64,000 nt of DNA from Aureococcus anophagefferens (Eukaryota; Sar; Pelagophyceae; Pelagomonadales; Pelagomonadaceae): positions 1,447,014 through 1,511,013 of the forward strand of contig NW_008705562.1 in NCBI RefSeq assembly GCF_000186865.1. The letters are read 5' to 3'. The position numbers were made by a program, and so were the translations under genes. The notes beneath the pieces are model-generated. The model made no database searches. It saw only the letters and a list, made by a program, of their open reading frames with translations, and was not told the DNA's origin. Of this stretch, positions 19,421-29,232 are shown piece by piece. The number at the start of each line of letters is the position of its first letter. Position 1 is the stretch's first letter.

Positions 19421-19551
19421 CTTCAAGCCGCTCTTCAAGGCCTTGAGTCCCGCTACAAACCAAGCAATGAGCGCCCTCGCCGGCGCTTCAATCCGCTCTT
19501 CAAGGCCTTGAGTTGCCGCTACAAACCAAGCAATGAGCGCCCTCGCCGGCG
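19421..19551 (+). repeat. 65/66-bp tandem duplication spanning a start codon
   Basis: The unit from CTTCAAGCCGCTCTTCAAGG to CTCGCCGGCG lies at 19421-19485, and again immediately after it at 19486-19551, with very few differences. The second copy contains the ATG of the PYM gene (19533). The first copy carries a decoy ATG (19467) that opens a 14-codon upstream frame ending at 19511. Confidence 0.8.
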
Positions 19552-20174
19552 ACGGGTGGCACGAGCAGCGGCGCGAGGCGCCGCGCGACGCGAACACTGC
19601 CATCGGCGTTGACCAGAACGGGCGGCCCGTCTACCCGGACAAGTGCGTCGTCATCCCTGGCACGAAGCGGCCCGACGGCACGCGGCGCAAGGACCGGCGC
19701 GTGCGCGCGGAGCAGCTGCCGGACGGCACCTGGAAGTCCTACGTGCCCCAGGACGAGGTCGAGAAGTACGAGACGCGCGCGAGCCGCAACGCGCCCGCGC
19801 CGCGGCGGCCGGGCGCGCCGCCGCCGGGCTCCGCGCCCGCGGCCGGCGGCGCCGCGGCCAAGCCCCTGTCGAAATCGGCGAAGAAGAACGCCGCGCGCAA
19901 GGCCGCCAAGGAGAAGGCCCTCGAGGCCGCGGCGACCGCGCCCGCGGCCGCCGCGCCGGTCGCGGCCGCCGCGCCTGCCGCGGCCGCCGCGCCCGAGGAC
20001 GACCTCGCGAAGCGGGCCAAGGCCCTCAAGAAGAAGCTCAAGTCGGTGTCGGAGCTCCAGGCCAAGGTCAACGGCGGCCTCGCGCCGAACGCCGAGCAGG
20101 CGGAGAAGCTCGGCCGCGCGGCGGAGCTCCGCGCGGACCTCGCGGACGTCGAGGCGCGGCTCGCGAGGCTCTAA
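19533..20174 (+). CDS. PYM1: PYM-like partner of the exon-junction complex core (Mago-Y14)
   Basis: This 213-aa protein is of usual PYM length. Residues ~25-72 (NGRPVYPDKCVVIPGTKRPD through WKSYVPQDEVEKYE) match the PYM N-terminal domain that binds the Mago-Y14 heterodimer and releases exon-junction complexes from translated mRNA. A Pro/Ala-rich linker follows. The C-terminal helix (LAKRAKALKKKLKSVSEL, then NAEQAEKLGR) matches the PYM tail that contacts the small ribosomal subunit. It is predicted to be cytoplasmic. The first codons come from a tandemly duplicated segment, so a short upstream frame precedes the gene and might reduce its translation. The stop is 37 bp from the stop of the convergent uL15m gene. 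A working exon-junction complex fits a genome that gains introns. Confidence 0.8.
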   Translation: MSALAGDGWHEQRREAPRDANTAIGVDQNGRPVYPDKCVVIPGTKRPDGTRRKDRRVRAEQLPDGTWKSYVPQDEVEKYETRASRNAPAPRRPGAPPPGSAPAAGGAAAKPLSKSAKKNAARKAAKEKALEAAATAPAAAAPVAAAAPAAAAAPEDDLAKRAKALKKKLKSVSELQAKVNGGLAPNAEQAEKLGRAAELRADLADVEARLARL

Positions 20175-20210
20175 GAGGGCGCGCCGAGGGACCCGGTGGG
20201 CGTGCGAAAA

Positions 20211-21047
20211 TTAGAGCGCCGTCGGCGCCGCGGCGCCGCGCTTCGCGAGCCCGAGCTCGCGGTTGCGGAGCTGGACGGCGGGCGCGTACTCGCCGCGGAG
20301 CGCGTCGTCGACGTAGTAGCGCATGAGGCGCGGCGGCGGCCGCGCGCGCTTCGGGAGGCCCCGGTCGGCGAACTTGTGGGGCTTGAGCAGCGCCCGCATG
20401 GCCAGGCGGTTGTAGTGCGCGCACGTCACCGTGCCGCCCGCGGCCTCGACGGCCGCGATGGCGCCCCGCGACGCGCGGCTCACCTCGAGGTGCACCCTGG
20501 CCGTGAGCGCGGAACCGTCGCCGCCGAGGAGCTTGACGCCCCGGGTCTTCTTGGACACGAGGCCGCACTCGACGAGGTCGCGCGTCGTCAGGAGCTCCCG
20601 CTCGCCGCACGCGAGGCGGCCCATGTCGATCCAGAGCTGGACGGCGCCGACGTTGAGCGGGTCCAGGGCCTCGCGCCGCGGCGGCCGGAAGCCGACCTTG
20701 GGCAGCAGCTTGTGCAGCGGCGTCTGCCCGCCCTCGAAGCCCACGCGGACGCTGCCGCCGCTCCGGCTCCGCGTGCCCTTGTGGCCCCGGCCCGCCGTCT
20801 TCCCCAGGCCCGACCCGATGCCCCGCCCGACGCGTTTCGCCTGCTTCGTCGACCCCGGCGCGGGCCGCAGCGTGTTCAGCCGCACGGCCTCGCCGCTCGA
20901 CGGCCGCGCGCCCGCGAGGGCGCCCCAGGGCAGGCCGGCCCCGGCCAGGCCGGCCCACGCCGCCGGCGCGGCCGCGAGCGGCGGCGCGACCGACCGGCGC
21001 AGCAGCGCCGTGGGCGCGCGGCGGGCGAGGGCGGCGGCAGCAAACAT
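20211..21047 (-). CDS. MRPL15: mitochondrial large-subunit ribosomal protein uL15m
   Basis: This 278-residue protein carries the uL15 signature RVGRGIGSGLGKTAGRGHKG, the FEGGQTPLHKLLPKVGF segment and the LLGGDG...RVHLEVSRAS C-terminal fold. The N-terminus (MFAAAALARRAPTALLRRS) is an Arg/Ala-rich amphipathic presequence, which supports import into mitochondria. An upstream Met at 21122 would disrupt that presequence, so I use 21047. By family it helps organise the central region of the large subunit. A plastid version is possible but less likely, because the leader lacks a signal peptide. Confidence 0.85.
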   Translation of the reverse strand: MFAAAALARRAPTALLRRSVAPPLAAAPAAWAGLAGAGLPWGALAGARPSSGEAVRLNTLRPAPGSTKQAKRVGRGIGSGLGKTAGRGHKGTRSRSGGSVRVGFEGGQTPLHKLLPKVGFRPPRREALDPLNVGAVQLWIDMGRLACGERELLTTRDLVECGLVSKKTRGVKLLGGDGSALTARVHLEVSRASRGAIAAVEAAGGTVTCAHYNRLAMRALLKPHKFADRGLPKRARPPPRLMRYYVDDALRGEYAPAVQLRNRELGLAKRGAAAPTAL

Positions 21048-21128
21048 CGTGGTGGCCCAGCGATGCGGATGCAATACGGCCTCAAGCTGCGACGTTGAAG
21101 CCCGGCGACTCTTAGACAACAAAACAAC

Positions 21129-24100
21129 TTAACACTCCTGGCACGCCACAGGACAGGCCTCCTTCGCTTTGACGTCGTCGTCGTCGCGAATCTTGGCCTT
21201 GCGCCGCTTGGCGATCTTCTTCTCGACCCACGCGCAGTCGTACTTGGATTTCTTCCAGTACCAGGACGTGCTGTCTTCGCACGGGGCCTCGCACTGGCCG
21301 CAGGCGATCGGGCAGGCGTCGAAGCTGGAGACGCCGCCCTCGTCCGCGTACTTGCTCTTGCACCGCTTCGACTTCTTCGCGACGTAGTCGCAGTCGTATT
21401 TCGACTTCTTCCAGTACCAGGACGCGCTGTCTTCGCACGGGGACTCGCATTCGCCGCAGGCGACGGGGCAGGCGTCGATGCTCGAGACGTCGTCGAAGTC
21501 CGTGTACTTGTTCTTGCACCGCTTCGACTTCTTCGCGACGAAGTCGCAGTCGTACTTGGACTTCTTCCAGTACCAGGACGCGCTGTCTTCGCACGTCTCG
21601 ACCGTGGGCGCGAACGTGGAGTCGCCCGCCTCGCACCAGCAGGGGGCGAATTCCGAGACGGCGTCGATTTCACCGTCCAGGTCCGCGTCGTGGTAGTACG
21701 TCGTCGTGCCCGGCTCGCAGCTGTAGCCGTACCCCGAGATATCCATCGTGTCGCAGTCGTCGCAGGCGTCGCAGCTCGGGCCGTACAGCAACGTGCCGTC
21801 GTCGAGGCATTCCAGCGTCCGGAGCGTCCCATCGTCGCAGTCCGGCGTCGGCCACGGCGTCGGCGGCGGGTCCGTCGGCATCGACGTCGGCGCGGGCGTG
21901 TACGACACCCAGAACCTAAAGGAGTCCGCCACGGCGGCGTCGTCCGCGCAGCGCAGCGTCATCGTGTACTCGTTGACCTCGGCGTCGCCCGAGGTCACTT
22001 TCGTCTGGAAGCCGTCGTTGCGCGTCGTCGCCTCGCCGATGACGTTCCCGTCGACGTCGGCCACGACGACGTCGAGCACCCGGCAGGCGTCGGAACGGCC
22101 GACGTAGGTCAAGACGATGGCGCACTCGACGTTTGAGACGCAGGTGGAAAAGACGCCGACGCTGGTGATCTGGAGGGAGGGCGAGGTCGGCTCCGGCGTG
22201 GGAACCGTCGACGGCCGCGGCGTCGGCTCCGGCGTCGGCGCGGGCGTCGGCTCGGGCGTCGGCTCCGGCGACGGCTCGAGCGTGGGCTCCGGGGTCGGCT
22301 CGGGCGTGGGCTCCGGCGACGGCTCGAGCGTGGGCTCCGGGGTCGGTTCGGGCGTGGGCTCCGCGGACGGCTCGGGCGTCGGCCCGGGAGTCGGGTCTGT
22401 GGACGGCGGGCGTGGGCGTCGTGGGGACCTGGGTCGGCCACGATGCCGTCGTGGGGCCGTAGGACGGCCCCGCCGACGGCGACGGTCCGAGCAGCGTCGT
22501 AGGGCCGTCGGTCGGCGCGTGGCCGTCGGCGCCCTCCTCGGCGATGGGCTCGACGTCCTCGCCGTCGAGCTGGAGGTAGTGCGTGTCCTCCTCGAACTCG
22601 ATGGGCACGTGCTGCGTGAAAATGGCGACGCAGGAGTGGTCGTGGTCCTCGAGGCGGCGGCGGTGGTCGACCTCGATGGTCCACGTGCTGGTCGAGACGG
22701 ACTGGTCGAAGATGAGGGTGTAGCAGGTGCCGATCTCGATGGTGCCGCCGTTGGCGAGGTCGGCGCAGTCGCCGGTGAGGGCGGCCTCGGCGCCCTCGAG
22801 GCCGGCCTCGTCGCACGAGTCGGCCTCGAGCGCGACGAACGTCATGGTCTCGTCGGCGTACGCGCCGTCGACCTTCTGGGCGATCCACGTGTGGTCCGCG
22901 TGCTCCATCTCGAAGATGCCGGCCCACTCGAACGCGCCGTCGGAGAACTTCACGATAAGCGTAGGCAGAGGCGTAGGCATAGGCGTCGGGAAGGCGGACG
23001 GCTCCCAGGTGTTGTCGAGGGGCGAGGCCAGGGCCTCGTAGCACTCGTCCGCGAGGACCGTCGCGGTCATGCCGCTGTAGTAGTCGTAAGTATCCTCGAC
23101 GCACGTGTCGCCCTTGCTCCAGATCGTGCCGTCCTCGAGGTCGCCGAGGTAGCTCTCGGCGTCGTAGGCCTCGCACGCGCGGCAGTCGGGCGCCTCGGCG
23201 TAGACGTTCTCCGTCGTCGTGCACGTGCCGTCGTCGCACGCGTCCTGGATGGATTCGATGAGGTCCCTGCACGCGCAGCTGCACGTCTGGTCGACGAGGT
23301 CCGACTCGTCGCCGTCGAAGCAGACGCCGCCCCAGATCGCCGTCCCCGCGACGGCGTCGGCGAGCGACGAGCACTCGTCGCAGAGCGAGCCGTCCTTGAG
23401 GTCGTCGTAGGCGTAGTACGGGTAGCGGCAGCCCTCCGGCGCCCAGAGGCCGATGTCGACGTTCATCGTCCCGTCGCCGTAGGGCTCGCGCCAGACCTTG
23501 CCCGGCGGCAGGTCCGCGTGCTTGATCGTGCCCCAGGACTCGCCGGCGTTCACCGCGTAGGCGTCGTCCGCGGCGTCGGACCACGAGTACTCGTGGAGCG
23601 CGCAGGTCACCGTGGCGTTGGCGAAGGCCTCGACGCCCGCCCGGACGCGCTCGGCGATCTCGTCGAGGAACGTCGCGTTCACGCAGGCCTCGTCGACGAA
23701 CATGGCGCCGTCGTCCTTGGTGTCGAGGCCCGGCAGGCACGCGTAGCCGAGCATCGCCTTGACTTTGACCTCCGCGGCGTACACCGCGGTGCCGTTCTCG
23801 TACGTAATAGAATCATCATGCGACCACTCGAACTCGGGACCGTCGAAGATGCGGTTCTCGGAGTCCAGGTCGCGGACGCTGCTTTCGACGTACGTCTTCA
23901 ACTCCTCGCGGCACGCGGAGACGGACCAGTCGTCCAGCCAGGCGTAGGACACCGAGGACGGCGAGGAGGTAGGAACGACCGAGGGCTCCGGATTGACGCC
24001 CGTCGAGTTGTCCGTAAGCATAAGCGTAGGCAGAGGCGTAGGCATAGGCGTCGGGAAGGCGGACGGCTCCCAGGTGTCGTAGCCGTAGCCGGAGGACGCG

Positions 24101-25977
24101 CGCACAGCGCGGGCTTCCATCTCGATCTCGGCGTTCCACGCCGCCGCCGCGGCCTGGGCGGCCTCGGACAACCCGTAGCCGTAGCCGTAGCCGTAGCCGT
24201 AGCCGTAGCCGTTGCCGTCGTCGACGAGGCCGTGGAGGTGCCAGGGGTCGTAGAAGAAGATGGACCCGTAGACGACCCTGTACTTGACCTGGCCGTGGTG
24301 GAAGTCGTCGGCGATGTTCTCGTCGCAGGTGACCGTCTGTTCCCCGCAGTCGCCGCAGGCGGCCATGAGGTCGCCGATGACCTGGCCGCACGCGGCCGGG
24401 CACTCGTCCGTCTTGGACGCGAGCGCGTTGACGGCGTCCTTGCAGCCGTAATCGTCGCTGCCCCAAAGCATGCGGTCGTGGTACTGGACGCGCGCGTCCT
24501 CGCACGCGGACATGTTGGCGAAATCGTCGTCGTAGTGGCCCGCGTCCATGAGGGGGGAGGCGGTGCTGCCCGGGGCCCCGAGGCGCCGGCGCCGGGCCGC
24601 GGTCCCGCGCGAGAGCTGCGCGTGCGCGGCGACGTCGACGCGGCCGAACTCCGACGGGTGCCGGTAGAGCGTGACGAAGCCGCGGCCGACCTGGACGTTG
24701 CTCACGGCGTGGGAAATGTTTGCAGACGCCGCGGTCCAGGCCGCCGCCGCGGCGCCGTCGACGCGCGCGGCCGCGAGCGCGGCCGCGACCTCCGCCGCGC
24801 CGTCGCGCGGCGCCGAATCGAGGCGGAGGCCGACCTTGGCGCGCGCGGCGGCCGCGCGCGGCGCCGCGGGCCCGACGCGCGCCGGGTCGTAGAACGGCGT
24901 CACGGCGATGTCCTCGGTCGCGCCGCGGTAGACGCGCGCGAGGTCGTCCAAGGCGTCCGCGAGCGCCGCGTCGCCGAGCGAGTCGAAGCGGTCGCGGCTC
25001 GCGCGGACGCCGTCGTCGCCAAGGTCCTCGACGAAGTACTGGCGCAGGGCGACGTCGGAGGACCCGAGGACCCACTCGAGGCTGAGCATGCGCGGCGCCT
25101 CGGACCCGCCGGCCGTGGGCCTCGCGCGGGGGAGCGCGGCGTCCGCCGCGCGCGGCGCGGCGCCCGTCTCGAGCGGCAAGACGGGCATGGGCCGCCCCAT
25201 CGCCGGCTGGCTCATGACGTAGACCTTGGCGGCGCCGGCGTCCCTGTCGACGCCGAACCCGAAGACGGGCAGCTCGCCGGCCGCGGCGCCGACCGCGTCG
25301 AGCCACGCGCCGACGAGCGGCGGCGCGTCCAGCGCGGCCGCGGTCCGCCGCGCGGCGCTCAGGGCTTCGGCCCGCGGCAGGGCCCACTTCGGGCAGGGCA
25401 GCTGGAGGAAGACGTGGTAGCGCGCCACGGACGACGACCCGTCCGCGCGGAACTTGGCGCTCACGCCCAGGGCCTCGAGCGGGGGCTCGCCGTCGAAGAG
25501 CGCGGCCATCTCGCGAAACGGCGCGCCCCAGACGGGCTCCGCCGCGGCGATGCCCGTGGCCGCCTCTAGCGAAGCGGGCGTCGCGCGGAGCGCGGAGCGC
25601 GCGTCCGCGCCCGCGAGCGCGGCCGCGAGCGCGGCCGCGTCGTCGCCGAGCGCGGCGTCGAAGAGGCTCTTCGCGCGGCCCTCGCTCTTCTTGAGGGTGC
25701 CCAAAAGCACCCTCGCGCCGGCCTCGTCGCCGCGCGCCGCCGCGGCGTCGACGGCCGCCATGGCCGACGCGTGCTTCGCGAGGGCGCCGTCGACGGCCTC
25801 GCGCGCGGCCGGGGGCAGTGCGGGCTCGAGGTCGCGCCGGAGCTTCCGCGCCTCGCCGTGGAGCCGCGCGGAGGATGCGAGGCCGGGGTGCCGGTGGACC
25901 GGGTCGCCCCCGGCGGCCGCCGCGGACCCGACCACGAGCCCGACGACGACGAGCAACATCATTCTTCCGTCGAGCAT
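21129..25977 (-). CDS. giant secreted mosaic protein with Pro/Thr linkers and ShK-like Cys repeats; one frameshift
   Basis: From a signal peptide ([20 protein letters not shown]) the frame runs ~1190 residues to about 22410. It then continues one base out of register to the stop at 21129, giving ~1615 aa if it is a single gene. The first ~430 residues are an unrecognised Ala-rich domain. Cys-rich modules and the insert [19 protein letters not shown] follow; the insert occurs twice, around 24000-24080 and 22965-23015. A (GY)n run lies at ~24175-24215, then a long P-T-P-E linker (~22200-22400). Three C-terminal repeats have the form [15 protein letters not shown]...C...C, resembling ShKT-type modules. 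The frameshift lies in the GC-rich linker near 22395-22420, with one surplus base. It could be an assembly error or real decay. A cell-surface or matrix role is inference. Confidence 0.65.
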
Positions 25978-26182
25978 TGAGACAAAAAAGCGTTCACCTT
26001 GGCGGCTGCCGCCTTCGTGGCTGCCGCGAACGATTTTTCATCGAGCATTCCCCCATGACAATCATCCAAGCCGTGAGGTAAACGTCTAATGTTGAACCAC
26101 GTGAGTGCACTCCAAGCGCTAATGTAGCGTAACCCTCCGGCGAAACATCGTAGCGCCGACGGCCGCCTTTAGTTCGCCCGCC

Positions 26183-26662
26183 CTACGCGTCGTCGTCGTC
26201 GGGCGCCTCGACGACGAGCTCCGTCGTGCCCGGCGGCGCGCCGCCCTTGTCCGCGGCGAAGGCGAGGTAGTTCGTCGCGCCGCCCGGCGACGCGCCGGAC
26301 GTCTGCAGCGTGAGGAAGGCCTGGAGCAGCTTCATGGGCCCGCCCTCGCGGTAGGCGGGCACGAGGCACTCGCGCATGAGCGCGAGCGCGCGCGCCGGGT
26401 GCCGCTCGCGCGACGAGAAGACGAGCGCAAAGGCCGCGGCGTTCGTGAACTCGAGGGCCTTGCCGACCTTCTCCGGGAAGCAGTAGTAGCACAGGGGCCC
26501 CACGCTCCAGAAGCGCAGCACGCCGTAGGAATCGTCCGCCTCGCCGAGGCCGCACCTGTCGAGCGGCACGCCGCCGAGCTCCGGGAAGGACCACGTCTGC
26601 ATCGCGTCGCCCCAGCGGTCCGCCTCGACGACGGCCACGCCCTCGAGCATGCCGTTGGACAT
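26183..26662 (-). CDS. DENND10/FAM45-like protein, N-terminal part only
   Basis: This 159-aa protein (start MSNGMLEGVAVVEADRWGDA) resembles the N-terminal longin/uDENN part of DENND10 (FAM45), a late-endosome-linked DENN protein. The resemblance covers 'vEaDrwGd.mqtWsfPEL', a CYYCFPEKVGKALEFTNAAA strand-helix, and 'ALALMRECLVPAYREGGPMK..LQ.FL'. DENND10 is about 360 residues, but this frame stops in an acidic tail (VVEAPDDDDA), so the remaining DENN domain is missing or lies in an exon I could not find. The upstream in-frame extension to 26845 overlaps the divergent gene and looks like leader sequence. The assignment is from memory of the family and tentative. Confidence 0.5.
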   Translation of the reverse strand: MSNGMLEGVAVVEADRWGDAMQTWSFPELGGVPLDRCGLGEADDSYGVLRFWSVGPLCYYCFPEKVGKALEFTNAAAFALVFSSRERHPARALALMRECLVPAYREGGPMKLLQAFLTLQTSGASPGGATNYLAFAADKGGAPPGTTELVVEAPDDDDA

Positions 26663-26843
26663 GGCTCCAGCGGATCGCGAGGGGCAGCGCGGCCCCGCGC
26701 GCGCACCTCGGGCTGCCTGCCACCCTCTCCCGCAAGCAAATGGATATGTGCAAGTTGTTTCATTTACCCCAACTCGACGCTGCCCAAGGCCGCTGGCCAG
26801 GTCCGCCGGCGGTCCGAGGACCCGACGTGGCTCGGCGGGAACC
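26663..26843. promoter_or_regulatory. short bidirectional intergenic region
   Basis: Only 181 bp separate the start codons of the divergent DENND10-like and small-membrane-protein genes, so both promoters and 5' UTRs must lie here. I see no clear TATA box. The segment contains GCAAATGGATATGTGCAAG, an AT-richer island within GC-rich sequence. Confidence 0.4.
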
Positions 26844-27217
26844 ATGGCCGCGCGATGCGCCCCGCTCTGGCTGTTCGTCCTGGGGCTGCCCCTCGTGCGA
26901 AGCGGCGAGACGGAGATCGACTTCGATTATCTCATGAAGCAAGAGGCGCGGACGCTCATCATGGCCTTCTACCTGATCCTGTTCCTCTACCCGGTCGCGC
27001 GATGGCTCGTGAATCGCTACACGGCGAAGATCGCCAGCGCGAGCCAGGCCTACCTGGACTCGCTGTCCGCGAAGGCGCGCGCCCGCGTCCGCCGCGCGCG
27101 CCGCGCGCCGCGCGCCCGGACGCCCCCGCCCCCGCGCAGCTTTCGGAGGCGAAAGGCGGCATCGTCACGGCGGCCGCCAAGGCGTCGCAGTCGGGCGGCA
27201 GCCAAGCCTCCGGCTAG
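26844..27217 (+). CDS. small membrane protein, probably with one 53-bp intron
   Basis: The likely coding sequence is join(26844..27086, 27140..27217), 106 aa. It starts MAARCAPLWLFVLGLPLVRS, a signal peptide. A short acidic segment (GETEIDFDYLMKQE) follows, then one transmembrane helix (ARTLIMAFYLILFLYPVAR) and a basic cytosolic tail. Without splicing the frame runs into Arg/Pro-rich nonsense. Removing a GT...CAG segment (27087-27139) joins AKARAR to LSEAKGGIVTAAAKASQSGG in frame and ends at a clean stop. The intron is inferred from this frame logic only. I do not recognise the family. It is divergently paired with the DENND10-like gene. Confidence 0.5.
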
Positions 27218-27424
27218 CCCGGCGATCGCGCGGCCGCGAGCTCCGCGTCGCCGCGCGCCCTCGCTCCCCCCCCCTGTGTTCCGTCGTAACCGTTCCCCTG
27301 TCATTTTTTGTTCGAAGACATTTTGGTCGCTGTTATTTTGGCCGTGCGGATGGGGGAGTCGGGAGGAGCTTCGTTCGGCGCAGGTCTCGTTGAGGGAAAC
27401 TTGCAGCCCTGAGCTCAAGAGCTG

Positions 27425-29056
27425 ATGGCATCGATGCATGCTTCGCGCGGCCCTGCAGGTCTCTCGCGTGCTGCGCGCACGATGGGCGCGCTTGCGCGCG
27501 CGACCGTTGCGCCGGCCGTCGCGTCCAGCAGTCGCACGATGGCTGCGAAACCACTCGCGCGCGCTCGTGCAGCGCGCGCGATGGCTACGAAACCGCTCGC
27601 GCGCGCGACCGCTCAAACGCCACCAGCCTTCGCCTGCGGCAATCTCCTGATCGGCGGCGCGCTGCGCGGCGCCGAGCGCGGCGCGACCTTCGACGTCGTC
27701 GACCCGTCGTCGGGCGCCGCCTTTGCGCGGGTGCCCGACGCGTCGGAGAGCGACCTCGACGACGCCGTGGCCGCGGCGGGGGCCGCGTTCCCGGCGTGGG
27801 CGGCGGCGCCCTGGGCCGCGCGCTGCGACGCGTTCGCGGAAGCCGCGGCCCTCCTCGAGGCGCGGCGCGACGAGTTCGCCGACGCGCTCACGCGCGAGCA
27901 GGGCAAGCCGCTGCGCGCGGCCCAGCACGAAATCGACGCGTGCGTCGCCGGCTTCCGCGGCGCCTACCGGAGAGACGAGCCGCTCCTGCGGCCGCGCGCG
28001 ACGCACGAGTCGGCGACGCACCGCTACGAGGTCCACGACGTGCCGCGCGGCGTCGTCGCGGCCATCACGCCCTGGAATTTTCCCATGCTCATGCTGAAGA
28101 ACAAGCTGCTCGAGGCCTGCGTCTCGGGGAACACGATCGTCCTCAAGCCGTCGCCGCACACGCCGCTGACGACGACCATGTTCGCGGCGATCGCCGGGGA
28201 CGCGTTCCCCCCGGGCGTCGTCAACGTGCTGCCCGGGTCCGACGCGCTCGGCGCGGCGCTCGCGGCGCATCGGGACGTCGCGACGGTGTCCTTCACGGGG
28301 TCCGTGGCGACGGGCAAGGCCATCGCCGCCGCGGCCGCGCCCGCCCTGAAGCGCGTCGTCCTCGAGCTCGGCGGCAACGACCCCGCCCTGGTCCTGCCCG
28401 ACGCGGACCTCGAGGCCGCCGCGCCGGCGATCTTCCGCGCCGCGATGCTCAACAGCGGCCAGGTCTGCGTCGCCGTGAAGCGCGCCTACGTGCACGCGTC
28501 GCGCCACGACGAGCTCGTCGACCGGCTCGCGGCGCTCGCGGCCAAGGCGCGCGTCGGCGACGGGCTCGCCCGGGGCGTCCAGTACGGCCCGCTGAACAAC
28601 GCGGCGCAGCGCGACCGCGTCCGCGCGCTCGTGGACGACGCCGTCGCGGCGGGCGGCGCCGTCGCGGCCGGCGGCGACGCCTACGCGGGCGAAGACGGCT
28701 TCTTCTACGCGCCGACGATCGTCGCGGGCGTCGCCGACGGCGCCCGGCTCGTCGACGAGGAGCAGTTCGGGCCCGCGCTGCCCGTGGTTTCCTACGACGA
28801 CGTCGACGACGCCGTCGGGCGCTGCAACGCGTCGGACTTTGGGCTGTCGGCGTCCGTCTGGACGAGCGACGTCGACCGCGGCTACGAGGTCGCGAACCGC
28901 CTCGAGGCGGGCACGGTCGCCGTCAACCAGCACATGGCCGGCCACGACACGCTGCCCTTCGGCGGCTTCAAGCACTCGGGCCTCGGCCGCGAGGGCGGCC
29001 GGGAAATCGGCCTGCGGGAATACACGGAGTACCGGTCCTGCGTCGTGCCGCGCTAA
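27425..29056 (+). CDS. aldehyde dehydrogenase (succinate-semialdehyde-type), organelle-targeted
   Basis: This 543-aa NAD(P)+-dependent aldehyde dehydrogenase oxidises an aldehyde to its acid. Visible motifs are TPWNFPMLMLKNKLLEACVS (cofactor-binding region), FTGSVATGK, general base Glu314 in LELGGNDP, catalytic Cys348 in NSGQVCVAVKR, and FGPALPVVSYD with the C-terminal PFGGFKHSGLGREGG. Overall it looks most like the succinate-semialdehyde dehydrogenase branch, but the substrate is not certain. The first ~65 residues are an Arg/Ala-rich presequence suggesting mitochondria. That leader contains repeated units around three Met codons (27482, 27539, 27581), so the exact start is uncertain. Confidence 0.88.
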   Translation: MASMHASRGPAGLSRAARTMGALARATVAPAVASSSRTMAAKPLARARAARAMATKPLARATAQTPPAFACGNLLIGGALRGAERGATFDVVDPSSGAAFARVPDASESDLDDAVAAAGAAFPAWAAAPWAARCDAFAEAAALLEARRDEFADALTREQGKPLRAAQHEIDACVAGFRGAYRRDEPLLRPRATHESATHRYEVHDVPRGVVAAITPWNFPMLMLKNKLLEACVSGNTIVLKPSPHTPLTTTMFAAIAGDAFPPGVVNVLPGSDALGAALAAHRDVATVSFTGSVATGKAIAAAAAPALKRVVLELGGNDPALVLPDADLEAAAPAIFRAAMLNSGQVCVAVKRAYVHASRHDELVDRLAALAAKARVGDGLARGVQYGPLNNAAQRDRVRALVDDAVAAGGAVAAGGDAYAGEDGFFYAPTIVAGVADGARLVDEEQFGPALPVVSYDDVDDAVGRCNASDFGLSASVWTSDVDRGYEVANRLEAGTVAVNQHMAGHDTLPFGGFKHSGLGREGGREIGLREYTEYRSCVVPR

Positions 29057-29068
29057 CTCTCGGTAGGC

Positions 29069-29232
29069 TTGATCCGGGCCCGGGCGGAACGCGCGTGGTT
29101 GTCGCCCTTTAGGAGTAGCCGCTGCCCTGGACTCGGATCGTCCTTTTGTCTTACTTGATCCGGGCCCCGGCTGCCGCGGCGCCCCCGGCGTCTCTCTAGG
29201 AGTAGCCGCTGCCCTGGATCGTCTTTTTGTCC
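29069..29232. repeat. ~86-bp tandem duplication of a gene 3' end
   Basis: The block from TTGATCCGGGCCC through AGGAGTAGCCGCTGCCCTGG to CTTTTGTC occurs at 29069-29150 and again at 29155-29232 with indels. The second copy contains the last codons and stop of the minus-strand oxidoreductase (GSGYS, stop at 29196). The first copy is therefore a non-functional duplicate of that 3' end, placed in the gap to the aldehyde dehydrogenase. Confidence 0.75.

Noticed and set aside
21916..22400. His/Ala/Asp-rich continuation of the giant secreted protein frame below 22400
   Set aside because: It is the out-of-register reading of the P-T-P-E linker. The neighbouring frame gives the regular linker and Cys repeats.
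24175..24215. Hexanucleotide repeat (GTAGCC)n as a possible CRISPR or regulatory array
   Set aside because: It encodes an in-frame Gly-Tyr run in the secreted protein and has no spacers; a coding microsatellite.
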